Assembly (NCBI RefSeq): GCF_000312125.1
Contig: NZ_HE978644.1
Coordinates: forward strand, 163,127 to 227,126
DNA from: Timonella senegalensis JC301
GTDB taxonomy: Bacteria > Actinomycetota > Actinomycetes > Actinomycetales > Cellulomonadaceae
DNA length: 64,000 nucleotides
Direction of reading: 5' to 3'
A program made the translations under genes and the position numbers. Shown in pieces: positions 36,130 to 45,320 of this stretch (positions are counted from its first letter, which is position 1; each line of letters opens with the position of its first letter). The notes under the pieces were generated by a model. The model was not told the DNA's origin. It did no database searches and saw nothing but the letters and a program-made list of their open reading frames with translations.

Positions 36130-36876
36130 TTAGCGGTCCGCAACCTGCGGCGGAATGTCCGGGGAATCGTCGGAAATGGGTTGGGACTCAATCACGGACG
36201 TCAGAGGCGACGCAAACGAGGCTGGAGCGGCGCCAAAGGCGCGCGTGGTCTGGTGAATGACGGTGTGGGCGAGGGCTCGGCCACCCACAATTCCCACGAC
36301 CGCGCCGATGCCAAACGGGATCACACGGCCCATAGCAACGCCGCCGTGCTTGACCAGCTGACGCTTGATGAACCGGGAGGACAGCACCGAGTTGACCTGT
36401 TTGATCGTGGACTTCGGCATCGCGGTCAGCAGGGTCTTGCCCCATGCGGCACTTGGCCGCGCGCCCAGGGAAGCCACAGTCTTGGCGCCCGAGTCACCCA
36501 GAACTGAGGCGAGCAGGAGCGCTGTGCGCCGCTCGACATCCTGGGTTTCCAGGCCATGCACCTCGGCAACGGCGAGGGAGTAGGCGGAAGCGGCGGCGAA
36601 GAAGGCTGCGAGGTCCGCGCTTGTCAGAACGAGCGCCGTGGTGGTGCCCACGCCCGGAAGAGCTGCAGACGCGCCAACAGCACCACCCGAACCCTGCAAG
36701 AACAGCTTGAACTCGGAGGACAGAATGTCCACGATCTGCTCGGGCGTAGCGGTGGGGTTCTTGCGGCGCAACGAGTCGACGTGCGCCTTGATTGTGGCGG
36801 AGGGGATGGTCGTCGCCTTGCGGAGCGCCGAGTCGAGCAGCGCCTGAGGGGACAAAGATTTGAGGGACGACGTCAT
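36130..36876 (-). CDS. Conserved membrane-associated protein (EcsC-like family)
   Basis: 248 residues from the ATG at 36876, with GGGAG upstream; upstream in-frame ATGs add a stretch without similarity. Features include a basic N-terminal half, a GSGGAVGASAALPGVGTTTALVL glycine-rich hydrophobic segment (about 66-90) and a second hydrophobic segment (GRVIPFGIGAVVGIVGGRALA, about 195-217). The AEVHGLETQDVERRTALLLASVLGD block is a recurring feature of unnamed actinobacterial proteins that resemble EcsC. No function known. Confidence 0.7.
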   Translation of the reverse strand: MTSSLKSLSPQALLDSALRKATTIPSATIKAHVDSLRRKNPTATPEQIVDILSSEFKLFLQGSGGAVGASAALPGVGTTTALVLTSADLAAFFAAASAYSLAVAEVHGLETQDVERRTALLLASVLGDSGAKTVASLGARPSAAWGKTLLTAMPKSTIKQVNSVLSSRFIKRQLVKHGGVAMGRVIPFGIGAVVGIVGGRALAHTVIHQTTRAFGAAPASFASPLTSVIESQPISDDSPDIPPQVADR

Positions 36877-37418
36877 GATTGCTCCCATTCGTCGCGAATA
36901 CATGCCACTGCGAGACTACACGTGCCCCGGCAAAAGCGCTCCTGCCTTCGCAGTATTTTCATCGAACGCGCAAATAAACTAGTCAAACGCGTAACTATGG
37001 AATATTGTTAACATCCACGTTGTTGGACGAAGTGTTGCTAGGATCGCTCGAGACCGACCACAGTCGAGTCACAGCAAACCTGGAGTCGCCACGGGATCAG
37101 TCGGAAGATGCCGTAGCGAGTGGAAACACCACGACAAATGTCAACGGCAAGTAACCGCCCATTCACTCGCCGATAACGTGCACACCGTACAGTGCTGAAG
37201 TGAGCCCCTCGCGTGGAAGCGAACCACGGGCCACCCAAGACAACACCGTACGACTCTGCGTCCACCGCCAGAGAACACACCGAGCAGCGCCAACTGCACC
37301 GCGCACCAGCGCGAACCATTCCGCATGGTTGCAGTAAGGAACGCGCTCGACACAACAAAATACGTACCGCTGCAGGCCCTAACTGGCCGCCGCGGACACC
37401 AATGAGAAAGGAGCAATC
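36877..37418. other. Gene-free stretch of 542 bases
   Basis: Contains an A/T-rich stretch (about 36965-37050) and no reading frame I can support on either strand; the minus-strand frame at 37038-37472 is biased to Cys/Arg and has no family features. The right end (37400-37418) holds the AAAGGAG ribosome-binding site of the small gene. The promoter of that gene and possibly an untranslated RNA lie here. Confidence 0.6.
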
Positions 37419-37583
37419 ATGACTGTATTGCTGCAACGACCAGTACTGGTCGACGAATTCGGAATCGAGCACCGCTATGGGTGCGAGATGCCTGGAACTA
37501 CCCGCGAACTGGGTCGTAACCAGGGATTCATGATTCGTCGTTGCACCGAATGTGGTGCAACCCGAGTCAACAACGCTCGCTAG
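37419..37583 (+). CDS. Small CxxC (zinc-ribbon-like) protein, 54 residues
   Basis: ATG at 37419 with AAAGGAG 6 bases upstream, stop TAG at 37581. The protein has an MTVLLQRPVLVDEFGIEHRY start, Cys22, and a CTEC motif (42-45) followed by GATRVNNAR. The three cysteines would allow a small zinc knuckle or a homodimeric zinc site; none is sure. No relative is recognised. Coding is supported by a strong ribosome-binding site, an uninterrupted frame and a terminator 45 bases after the stop. Confidence 0.7.
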   Translation: MTVLLQRPVLVDEFGIEHRYGCEMPGTTRELGRNQGFMIRRCTECGATRVNNAR

Positions 37584-37626
37584 CGTGGTGAGTACGCGAA
37601 GTACTCAAGACTCTGCGCACGCGCAC

Positions 37627-37662
37627 GAGGGCCTGTGACGAGAAATCTCGTCACAGGCCCTC
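37627..37662 (+). terminator. Terminator after the small CxxC gene
   Basis: 17-bp perfect stem (37627-37643 with 37646-37662), 2-base loop, weak T tail. Confidence 0.75.
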
Positions 37663-37775
37663 TCTGTATGTGCAGAGTGCTTACTGTCAGGAGTACTGAC
37701 GGTTAGGGAGACCGCTGGCCGTGGGATCGTGCCGCCATCTGCGGTGCTCGTCTACCAGCGTTGTGCGCCTAAGCG

Positions 37776-38219
37776 TCAGTCCTCAGGCAGTACGAGCGTG
37801 ATAGGTGCGCCGGCCTCAATTGTGCGTCCAACTGTGCACTGGGAGTCAACGGTGCGCTCGAGGAGGCCTAGGAGCCTCTCACGGGCCTCTGGCTCGAGAG
37901 TCGAGAGGTCCACCACGATCTTTTCTTCGAGGGACTCGTACCGGTTCTCCTCCTGGTGCTTTACGCCCGAGACCTGAACCTGTCCTTGGTAGTCCTCCCC
38001 AACGCGCCGCGCGATTGCACGGTCCGTGACAAGGCCGGAGCAGGCTGCCGCAGCAACCTTGAGGAGTTCGCCCGGCGTCCACGCGCCTTCAACGCCGGCA
38101 CCCGCAAACTTGACGGTAGCGCCGCGGTCGTTGTGGCCCACGTACTCCCTCGGGCCTACGCGCTCAACCCACAGGGCATCGGCGGGTGCGGTTTCTGGGG
38201 TAAGGAATTCTTGAGGCAT
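37776..38219 (-). CDS. OsmC/Ohr-like peroxiredoxin
   Basis: 147 residues with OsmC features: Cys60 in AAAACSGLV and Cys128 in DSQCTVGRTI, and the YESLEE strand with a glutamate. OsmC-family enzymes reduce organic hydroperoxides by thiol chemistry. Stands alone between a terminator and a divergent membrane protein. OsmC and Ohr are hard to separate; the spacing and the MPQEFLTPETAPAD start resemble generic OsmC. Confidence 0.85.
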   Translation of the reverse strand: MPQEFLTPETAPADALWVERVGPREYVGHNDRGATVKFAGAGVEGAWTPGELLKVAAAACSGLVTDRAIARRVGEDYQGQVQVSGVKHQEENRYESLEEKIVVDLSTLEPEARERLLGLLERTVDSQCTVGRTIEAGAPITLVLPED

Positions 38220-38373
38220 GGAGCCATTATTTCACGGCGCAACTGCGCAGGCGGTGAAGGTTCGACATGCGAATGCGTGTTAAGCCGGTGCCCCGGCGGG
38301 GTGGAGAACATTCACTTGTGAATCCACCTCGAGTCGGACGAATTTGGAATGGATCTGGGGCAAGGTAGCAACT

Positions 38374-38943
38374 ATGACTTCTCGCCGCCTCCAAGCAATC
38401 GGTCTCCTCGTCCTCTGGGTTGCCGTTGCTGTCCTTGGATACCTCTACTTTTGGGACAAGAACCCGGAACGCAGACTCAACGCCGTTATTTCTGAGCAGG
38501 ACGCCGAGACCCTCGGAGAGTCGTTCATGAAGGAGGCGCGCCCGCTCGTTGAACAGGCCATCGCGCAGGAACCTATCTCCGGAACTCTGCCAACAAACCT
38601 TGCGGGTGTCACTATTTCAGCGGGAGCACTGGAATCGTTCAACCAAGCGCTCAAAAACTTGGCGGACAGCAAAGAAGGCATTTATGCGTATCACAGCTAC
38701 GACGAGAACGGCGAGCCTGATAGTAGCATCACACTGAAAGTTGCGGACAACTCTTGGGCCTCGGCAAACATTTATCGTTCGCTCAACCACGAAGCTAAGG
38801 CATTAGTGAACATCGACCAGCCCTTCGTGCTGCTCAGGTCCACGGCTGTATCCCCAGAGCGAATCGAATCTGCGCTGCAGGGAGAGCTCACGCTCTCTGA
38901 CGATGGCAAGAGCATTGTGCGGATCGACATGTGGGGTTACTAG
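38374..38943 (+). CDS. Hypothetical membrane-anchored protein
   Basis: 189 residues from the ATG at 38374, with CAAGG about 9 bases before. One N-terminal membrane segment (about 5-25) followed by an extracytoplasmic domain of about 160 residues without cysteines and without a domain I recognise. No family assignment. Lies divergent to osmC and ahead of tRNA-Arg. Confidence 0.7.
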   Translation: MTSRRLQAIGLLVLWVAVAVLGYLYFWDKNPERRLNAVISEQDAETLGESFMKEARPLVEQAIAQEPISGTLPTNLAGVTISAGALESFNQALKNLADSKEGIYAYHSYDENGEPDSSITLKVADNSWASANIYRSLNHEAKALVNIDQPFVLLRSTAVSPERIESALQGELTLSDDGKSIVRIDMWGY

Positions 38944-39009
38944 TACCAGGTTGCTCCGGTTTTGGGTGGCGCCCCTTAGGGCGGTATTCTAGGTGTGGTC
39001 CTCGACCAG

Positions 39010-39082
39010 GCGTTCGTAGCTCAGGGGATAGAGCACCGCTCTCCTAAAGCGGGTGTCGGCAGTTCGAATCTGCCCGAGCGCA
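39010..39082 (+). tRNA. tRNA-Arg (anticodon CCT)
   Basis: Cloverleaf with acceptor GCGTTCG/CGAGCGC (one G-T pair), D arm GCTC/GAGC, anticodon stem CCGCT/AGCGG, loop CTCCTAA with anticodon CCT at 39043-39045 reading AGG, and T arm GGCAG-TTCGAAT-CTGCC. Discriminator A. Confidence 0.97.
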
Positions 39083-39083
39083 C

Positions 39084-39127
39084 AACAAGAAGCCGCAGTC
39101 TCACGCTTGTGAGGCTGCGGTTTTGTT
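39084..39127 (+). terminator. Terminator after tRNA-Arg
   Basis: CCGCAGTCTCAC / GTGAGGCTGCGG stem (39093-39104 with 39109-39120), one G-T pair, followed by TTTTGTTG that can also pair with CAACAAGA at 39084. Confidence 0.85.
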
Positions 39128-39847
39128 GTCTGCACGCAAGGCTGGGAGGGATGGTACGGGGATCGGTCGAGCGGGCGGATCCGCCGCATGTTCCAATGGG
39201 CTGTGGAACGGTGGAAAACCACTCAGGAATCCGGGAATTCCTCGAGCGGGTGAACATTACTTTGCGGCTGTGAACCGCGTAGGTTACGCCCAGTTCGCTA
39301 TATCTACGCAGGTAAAGCGCTTGAATGGGGAGAACTGCCCACCTGTGGCGTCCAGCACAGCGACTCCCAGAGCATCTTTAGTTTTCGCAGGTCAGTGGAT
39401 TTTTCGCATGAATATGCATGACGGTGCAAAAACTGCCGATTGACGAATACCTACCGCTCGGGCAGTATTTTGAGTGTCAGTGCGAGCCGCCTGCCCCCTG
39501 CGCGGCTCGCACTGATCTTTTTATGCCCGCAATCAGGCGAGTACCTCCCTGTGGTCTCGGGCCCTTTCTCCTGCGCGCAGTCTGCGTCCGTACGCGAGCC
39601 CAGACAGGTTCGGTGGTCCTGGCCTGCAACGATGCACAGTGCGGAACAAACCCGCGCCTGAGCGTGGCCTGCGGCATGTGAAAAACCGCCAGAAACCGCG
39701 AGAAGTTGCAGAAAACTCGGCGCGGCAGAGTGATTCTCCGCCCTATCGCGGATAACGTGAAAATCGGATTTTCTATGTGCTCAGTTGGCAAGGGGGAGTT
39801 CTCCACGCACGCTGAGCGGGCACAGCACGATGAAAGGGACGCGCGAG
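39128..39847. other. Gene-poor stretch of about 720 bases with structured RNA signals
   Basis: No supported protein gene; the frames present (39123-39443 +, 39477-39998 -) have no family features. The stretch holds a CTGCC/GGCAG hairpin (39433-39465), a strong terminator (39478-39522) and only the upstream region of the giant gene after that. See the terminator entry. Confidence 0.55.
39478..39522 (+). terminator. Orphan terminator in a gene-free stretch
   Basis: Perfect 13-bp stem CAGTGCGAGCCGC / GCGGCTCGCACTG (39478-39490 with 39502-39514) followed by ATCTTTTT. No gene ends upstream of it for about 390 bases (the tRNA has its own terminator), so it should end an uncharacterised transcript starting between 39128 and 39430. 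Confidence 0.85.
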
Positions 39848-42800
39848 ATGGTGGACGCACCGAACAGCACATCCTCAACTGCAAGGGCAGGCATGAACGC
39901 CCCTGCGGTGAGTGGCGGGAACGCTCTCGACCCCAAGGCCACCGCGCCGGGCGAACAGCACGCCGTGAAGCCGGCCGGGCCGACCCTTGCACGCCCACGC
40001 ACTTCGGCTGAGCTCGTCGCCGACGCAGTCATGGACTGGCGCCGTACCCTTGTCTCGCTTGCGGGCGACTCCTCTCTGGCGGACGTATCTCTCCTCGGGG
40101 ACGCGGTTCTTGATCTGACCGCGGCGCACCCTTCGGGCATCGCGCAGCTCTTTGCCGGACGTCCCACCAAGCTCACTAACATCTTCCGGGAGCCGGCCTC
40201 CTTGCCCGTCGCGCGCCGCCGCACGCGTGCAGTCGCGCAGCGCTCACAGGACCAGTCCGAACGCTTTGGCATTGCTCCGACCTACCTCGCCATCGGCGTC
40301 GCCACGTGGACCGAGGACGACCTACCTGACGCAACGGTTAACGATGTTGCCGCTCTTGCCCGCGCCACGGGGACCCCGAACCCACACGGCCAGGTATCGG
40401 GCGCAGAGGGAGCCAGCGGCGGCGCGGCAAAGTCCCGCGTGGTTAAGGCTCCGGTCTTGCTGCGTCCAATCTCAATTGGCTCGCGCGGCCAGGACACAGA
40501 CTTCGAACTGAGCCTTGAGCCCAGCGCAGAGGTCAACCCTGTCCTTGCCCGGGCACTGCGCTCGCGCGGCGCGCTGCTCGACCCCGTCGCGCTCGCACGC
40601 GGCGCGTTCACAGGCTCTGGCTTCGACCCGTCCACGGCTCTTGACCGCATTAACTCGCTCGGGCAGGCCGTGCTTCCCGATTTCTCCATGTCAGACAAGC
40701 TCCTGGTGGGGACGTTCATCCACCCGGGCCAGGCCCTCGTGGACGACCTTGACGACCTGAACGTGGGGCTGGAACGACACGAAATTGTGGCTGCTCTCGC
40801 TGGTGATGAGCGCGCCGCGGCGCGCCTCGCCGTGGAGCTTCCGCCCACGACCACGGGTGATCACGACCCCAACATGGAACGCGGCGTTGGTGACCTTGAC
40901 GTCACCGGCCGTGCTGCACTCGACGCCTTGGCCACCGGTGCGCACATCTTCATCGACGCGCCGATTGGTGCCGACGCCACGGGCGTAGCCGCAGCCATTG
41001 TTGCGGAGGCCGCGGCGATTGGCCGCAACGTCCTCTACGTTCCCGGCCACAGGCGCGCCGCGCTTGACCTCACCTCTCGGCTCCGCTCGATGGGCCTCGA
41101 GGATCTGCTCCTCGACGTTGTGCCGAGCCCGAACTGGCGCACGATCGTCTCACGGCGACTGCTTTCCGCCATGACGCTTGAGAACACACCACTGGACACG
41201 CGCTCTATCGCGGACAACAGGGCGGCGCTTAAGGAGACTCGGGACCACCTGAGCCGCATGGTCGATGGAATGCACCAGTCGCGGGCCCCGTGGAACATCT
41301 CCGCCTACGATGCCCTCCAAGCGCTGGCACGGTTGACTTCGGAACGCCCCGCACCATCCACCTCGGTGCGGTTCGATCAAGACACGCTGCTTCGAGTTGC
41401 CTCGGGACGCCGAGAGCAAATCAGCGCAGATCTCGCCCGGATCGCCGAGCTCGAGGGCTTCACCCTTCGCCCGGCGGGCACCCCATGGTTCGGCGCGGAC
41501 CTCGCGAGCGACGAGGCGGCACAGGCCGCTCTCGCGCGCGTGAACCAACTCCTCGATGGACCGCTCGCGACGATGCGAAAGCAGATCGCGCGGGTCAGCG
41601 AGGAGACGGGCCTGACCCCGCCCACCACCACGGCGCAGTGGGGCGAGCTGCTCGAGATGCTCGCTGGCATGCGTACCACCCTCAACGACTTCCAGCCGAT
41701 GGTGTTCGAGCGTGCGGCAGATGATCTGGTTGCGGCGACCGCGACCCGCCACTGGCGTGCCGAGCACGGCGTGGAGATGACCACTGTTCAACGCCGACGG
41801 CTGGTCAAGCGCGCCAAGGACATGGTGCGTCCTGGTCAGCGTGTGCAAGACCTGCACTCCGCGCTGCTCAAGATCCGTGCGCAGCGCGAGGTGTGGGCGC
41901 TCCACAGCCCCGCTGGCGGCTGGCCTCGGCTCCCAAGCGGCTTTGGCGAGATCGAGGGAACCCACGAGGACGTCCTAGTTGCGCTGCGGGAACTCTCACC
42001 CGCGCTGGCTACGACTCCGCTTGGTGGAGACCTCGAGAACTCCGACATCACCGAGCTCGAAGAGCGTCTCAAGCGCCTGCGGGACGACTCCGCCGCGCTC
42101 GTGAGCCTGCCCGAGCGTACACGCCTCATTCGGGGGCTCAAGCAGCTTGGTCTGGCCGAACTACTCAAGGACTTCACGCACCGCCGGATCGATCCAATCC
42201 TCATGGATGCCGAGCTCGACCTGGCTTGGTGGGCTTCCGTGTTCGAGCAACTCCTGGCTGCGGATCCGTACCTTGCGGGAATCGATGGCTCCAGCTTTGA
42301 GCAGTACGCCGCGCGCTTCCGCCAGTTGGATAGGTCGCACGTGGATTCGCTGGCGCTCCCCATCAAGGTTGCTACGATCAACCAGTCGCAGGCAGTGCTG
42401 CAGAACTTCCGCGAGCAGGGTGAAGGCCTCTTTGGCATGCTTCTGGAGGAGCGGCTGACCTCGGTGCGTGCCGCGTTTGAGGAGTACGGCGATGTCATGC
42501 GCAAACTGCGCCCGTGCATCGTGGCGACTCCCACGATGGTGCCGCACCTGCTCCCTGCGCACCGCACCGTGGACCTCGTGATCCTGGACGCAGTCCAGCA
42601 CCTTCCGGTCGAGTCTCTGCTCTCCGCGATCGCCCGTGGTCGTCAGGTCGTTGTCATTGGCGATCCTCGCTGCGCGGCGGGTGGCGCTGTTGCCCAGCTC
42701 AGTGAGATCCTGCCCAACGTTGGCCTCGCCGGTGACGCTTTGCGCCGCGATGCGGGTCTCACACGCTTCCTCATGAAGCACGGTTACGCAGGCGTGCTGG

Positions 42801-44452
42801 CGCCGATTCCGCTGCCTGCTGCCACCAACAGCGTGTCGTTTGAGCAGGTGTACGGAACGGGCATGCCCGACCCTGTGACAGGCGCGGTTCTGTCCACGCA
42901 GGTCGAGACCGACCGTGTGGTCGACCTTGCCATCACACACGCGCTTGACCACCCGGACGAGTCGCTCGCGATCATCGCGGGCTCCCAGCTCCACGCCGAC
43001 CGTATCCGTGAGGCGATCTTGGTTCAGGTGCGCGACAACCACGCGCTGCACGCGTTCTTTGACCCGCGCCGGATCGAGCCCGTGGTCATCTCAGACTTGC
43101 GCGGCGTTGCCGGCCTCAACCGCGATGCCGTCATCTTCTCGCTGGGCTTTGGCCGCACCCCGCACGGGCGCACGCTTCATCGGTTCGGCGATATCTCCGA
43201 GCCGCACGGCTCCTCGCTCCTGCTCAACGCCCTGGGTGTAACGCGCCGTCGCCTCACGCTTGTTGCGTGCTTTGGCGCGGATGATTTGGACGTCCAGCGC
43301 CTCCGGTCCGAGGGGGCTCGCATGCTTGGCTCGCTCCTCGACTTTGCTGCGGGAGGTCCCGGTGACCCGATCCCTGCCCCGCAGGAGAAGAGCGCCGCTG
43401 AGGCGGCTCGTGCACTCACGGGCATTTTGACCGGTCAGGTCGAGTCTGCGCCTGTGGCGCAGGAACAGATTTCCGACGATAGTGCGGCCCAGTCCGCCAC
43501 CTCGCCTTCTTCTGCACCCGAGTTGGTGGGGGAGAACACCCTCGAGGGCGGAGCGTCGGATGGGGCGCCAGCGGACGCACAGCCTGGCATGCCACAGGCC
43601 GAAACAAGCGAGGTCATCGCGCCCGATGACACGTACTCGGCGGTCTCCCACGCGAACGACGCAGAGGGCGAGTCCACCGACGTTGTGTCTGACGAGACCG
43701 ATGCAACCCACGCGACGGGAACCGAGCCAGATCGTCTGCTCGTAGATCTCGCGGATAGGCTGTGGAAGTTCGGGCTATCCGTGGAGACGAACTACGGGTT
43801 CGAGGGTTCGGAGCGCATTCCGCTGGTTGCTGGTCACCCGGACTACCCGGGTGAGTACTTCGTTGCAGTCCTGACCGACGACCTGGCCTACGTCAACCAG
43901 CCTTCACTCCGCGCCCGTGACCGCCACCGGGCGGAACGGCTTGAGAAGCTCGGCTGGAATGTTGTAACCCTGTGGTCTGTAGCCTTGTTCCTCGACCCAG
44001 AGGCACAGGCGAACAAGGTACGGGAGGCGGTATTCCGCGTTGAGGCGCAGCGCAATGTGGCCAACATCGCGGCGACCGGCACGCTCCCCGTGATTACGAG
44101 CGACGTCACGCAGAGCGTGCTTCTCGCCGAGCAGGGTGCGGACCTCTCCCAGTCGGACGATGATCTGCTCCGCGAGGACGCGTCGATTGTACTGGCGGGC
44201 GGGGGAACCCAGCCGTCGCTCTTCGCGCAGGATGAGCGCGGCGCACGACCGGATGTCCCGTTTGGCCTGCCCATGAGCGCCTACGGTGACAACCAGCTCG
44301 AGGAACTCGTGGCGTGGGTTGTCTCCGATGGTGTGCAACGTGACGAAGAAGAGATCGCAGCTGTGGTTCGTGAAGAGCTAGGAATCAAGCGCCGGTCTCA
44401 CCGCGTGGACTCGGCGATCTCGCATGCGATTAGGCGGACCCTTGGACACTGA
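39848..44452 (+). CDS. Giant degenerate SF1-helicase/nuclease protein (DUF4011/MTES_1575 type)
   Basis: 1,534 residues from the ATG at 39848 (AAGGGA 8 bases upstream); ATG 39830 is also possible. Region order: variable N-terminus; ATPase-like core from about 360 with IFIDAPIGADATG in the Walker A position but without the GKT lysine; LVILDAVQHL near 908 in the DEAQ position; VVVIGDPRC near 935; NRDAVIFSLGFG near 1090; and NALGVTRRRL in the motif VI position. A MTES_1575/Vsr-like nuclease domain follows at about 1294-1397 (VLTDDLAYVNQPSLRARDRH ... LGWNVVTLWS). A short DUF3320-like helical C-terminus ends it. The motor is probably inactive or unusual. Related giant proteins are widespread in actinobacteria with no known role. 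Confidence 0.87.
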   Translation: MVDAPNSTSSTARAGMNAPAVSGGNALDPKATAPGEQHAVKPAGPTLARPRTSAELVADAVMDWRRTLVSLAGDSSLADVSLLGDAVLDLTAAHPSGIAQLFAGRPTKLTNIFREPASLPVARRRTRAVAQRSQDQSERFGIAPTYLAIGVATWTEDDLPDATVNDVAALARATGTPNPHGQVSGAEGASGGAAKSRVVKAPVLLRPISIGSRGQDTDFELSLEPSAEVNPVLARALRSRGALLDPVALARGAFTGSGFDPSTALDRINSLGQAVLPDFSMSDKLLVGTFIHPGQALVDDLDDLNVGLERHEIVAALAGDERAAARLAVELPPTTTGDHDPNMERGVGDLDVTGRAALDALATGAHIFIDAPIGADATGVAAAIVAEAAAIGRNVLYVPGHRRAALDLTSRLRSMGLEDLLLDVVPSPNWRTIVSRRLLSAMTLENTPLDTRSIADNRAALKETRDHLSRMVDGMHQSRAPWNISAYDALQALARLTSERPAPSTSVRFDQDTLLRVASGRREQISADLARIAELEGFTLRPAGTPWFGADLASDEAAQAALARVNQLLDGPLATMRKQIARVSEETGLTPPTTTAQWGELLEMLAGMRTTLNDFQPMVFERAADDLVAATATRHWRAEHGVEMTTVQRRRLVKRAKDMVRPGQRVQDLHSALLKIRAQREVWALHSPAGGWPRLPSGFGEIEGTHEDVLVALRELSPALATTPLGGDLENSDITELEERLKRLRDDSAALVSLPERTRLIRGLKQLGLAELLKDFTHRRIDPILMDAELDLAWWASVFEQLLAADPYLAGIDGSSFEQYAARFRQLDRSHVDSLALPIKVATINQSQAVLQNFREQGEGLFGMLLEERLTSVRAAFEEYGDVMRKLRPCIVATPTMVPHLLPAHRTVDLVILDAVQHLPVESLLSAIARGRQVVVIGDPRCAAGGAVAQLSEILPNVGLAGDALRRDAGLTRFLMKHGYAGVLAPIPLPAATNSVSFEQVYGTGMPDPVTGAVLSTQVETDRVVDLAITHALDHPDESLAIIAGSQLHADRIREAILVQVRDNHALHAFFDPRRIEPVVISDLRGVAGLNRDAVIFSLGFGRTPHGRTLHRFGDISEPHGSSLLLNALGVTRRRLTLVACFGADDLDVQRLRSEGARMLGSLLDFAAGGPGDPIPAPQEKSAAEAARALTGILTGQVESAPVAQEQISDDSAAQSATSPSSAPELVGENTLEGGASDGAPADAQPGMPQAETSEVIAPDDTYSAVSHANDAEGESTDVVSDETDATHATGTEPDRLLVDLADRLWKFGLSVETNYGFEGSERIPLVAGHPDYPGEYFVAVLTDDLAYVNQPSLRARDRHRAERLEKLGWNVVTLWSVALFLDPEAQANKVREAVFRVEAQRNVANIAATGTLPVITSDVTQSVLLAEQGADLSQSDDDLLREDASIVLAGGGTQPSLFAQDERGARPDVPFGLPMSAYGDNQLEELVAWVVSDGVQRDEEEIAAVVREELGIKRRSHRVDSAISHAIRRTLGH

Positions 44453-44735
44453 ACCTGCCAACCACCAGGAACCCCACCTGGAGCCCGAGCCTACACCCGA
44501 TGAGGGGTCAACCGAACGCCCGGATGAGGGCGCGTACTCCGAGCAGACTGCCGCCCCTGTGCGCAAGAAGCACAGGCGGGTGGTGCGCAAGGGCAAGGAG
44601 CGCGAGGTCATCTTTGGTGTCACCAACGATGAGATCGAACTGACGAATCGCCCGAGCAGCACCGGGCCGCGCGACCCGAACAGCAATGACGAGCGGTTAC
44701 TGCGTGACGTGCCGCCACACTGGGGCCGTCGCTAG
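44424..44735 (+). CDS. Small acidic/basic partner of the giant protein
   Basis: 103 residues from ATG 44424; its frame overlaps the end of the giant gene by 29 bases, and a TTG at 44442 would overlap by 11, with AGGCGG upstream of it. The N-terminal half is acidic and Pro-rich, then KKHRRVVRKGKERE is strongly basic, and the end is the conserved NDERLLRDVPPHWGRR. The overlap implies translational coupling and joint function. No domain known. Confidence 0.75.
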   Translation: MRLGGPLDTEPANHQEPHLEPEPTPDEGSTERPDEGAYSEQTAAPVRKKHRRVVRKGKEREVIFGVTNDEIELTNRPSSTGPRDPNSNDERLLRDVPPHWGRR

Positions 44736-44795
44736 GACGAGCCGGGCATGCCGCCCATCGCGCGATCGACGTACCTGTCACGCACTCTGCTAGAT

Positions 44796-44836
44796 GCGGC
44801 GAGGGCCGGAACACTCAGTGTTCCGGCCCTCGCCGC
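44796..44836. terminator. Bidirectional terminator between 44735 and mscL
   Basis: 20-bp perfect stem (44796-44815 with 44817-44836) centred on a single base, between convergent genes. Confidence 0.8.
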
Positions 44837-44873
44837 TATCAACGCTGGACTGCGTGACCAGTCTGCATACCAA

Positions 44874-45275
44874 TCAGTTGGTGCGCTGCGCCTTGAGGAG
44901 GTCGCGGATCTCCTGGAGTAGGAGGACGTCCTCGGCAGGTGCGTCAGGTTCCTCGATCTGGCCACTCTTGCGCATCTCGTGGACCTTGTTCAGCGGCAGG
45001 ACGATGCAGAAGTACAGGGCCGCTGCGATGGCGAGGAACGAGATGATGTCCGTGAGGATCGCACCAAACTTGAACTGCGCGCCGTTGATCGTGAGGATCA
45101 AAGCCTGGGAGAAGTCGGGCTCGCCAAAAACGGTTGCGATGAGAGGGCTCATGAAGTTGTCTACGAGCGAGGTCACGATCTTGGAGAATGCACCACCGAT
45201 GACCACACCGACTGCGAGGTCAATGACGCTTCCGCGTAGAACAAATTCTTTGAATCCGTCAAGGATCGATTTCAT
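44874..45275 (-). CDS. mscL: Large-conductance mechanosensitive channel
   Basis: 133 residues from the ATG at 45275, which has AAGGAG upstream; the longer frame adds a non-family tail. Typical MscL topology: FKEFVLRGSVIDLAVGVVIGGAFSKIV for TM1 with the pore-lining glycine/valine pattern, a periplasmic loop, TM2 ISFLAIAAALYFCIV, and a cytoplasmic helix bundle tail. Opens under extreme turgor to save the cell from lysis. Start of a block that parallels M. tuberculosis Rv0985c onward. Confidence 0.96.
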   Translation of the reverse strand: MKSILDGFKEFVLRGSVIDLAVGVVIGGAFSKIVTSLVDNFMSPLIATVFGEPDFSQALILTINGAQFKFGAILTDIISFLAIAAALYFCIVLPLNKVHEMRKSGQIEEPDAPAEDVLLLQEIRDLLKAQRTN

Positions 45276-45320
45276 GGGCTGGAAGCTCCTTGTGTGAAAT
45301 GGGCGCTGGGCGTCCATGAA

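Noticed and set aside
37038-37472. Minus-strand 144-residue frame in the gene-free stretch
   Set aside because: Unusual Cys/Arg/Ser composition, no ribosome-binding site, overlaps the start of the small CxxC gene; looks like a shadow frame.
39123-39443. 106-residue plus-strand frame after tRNA-Arg
   Set aside because: No family features, its start lies in the tRNA terminator and no Shine-Dalgarno; spurious.
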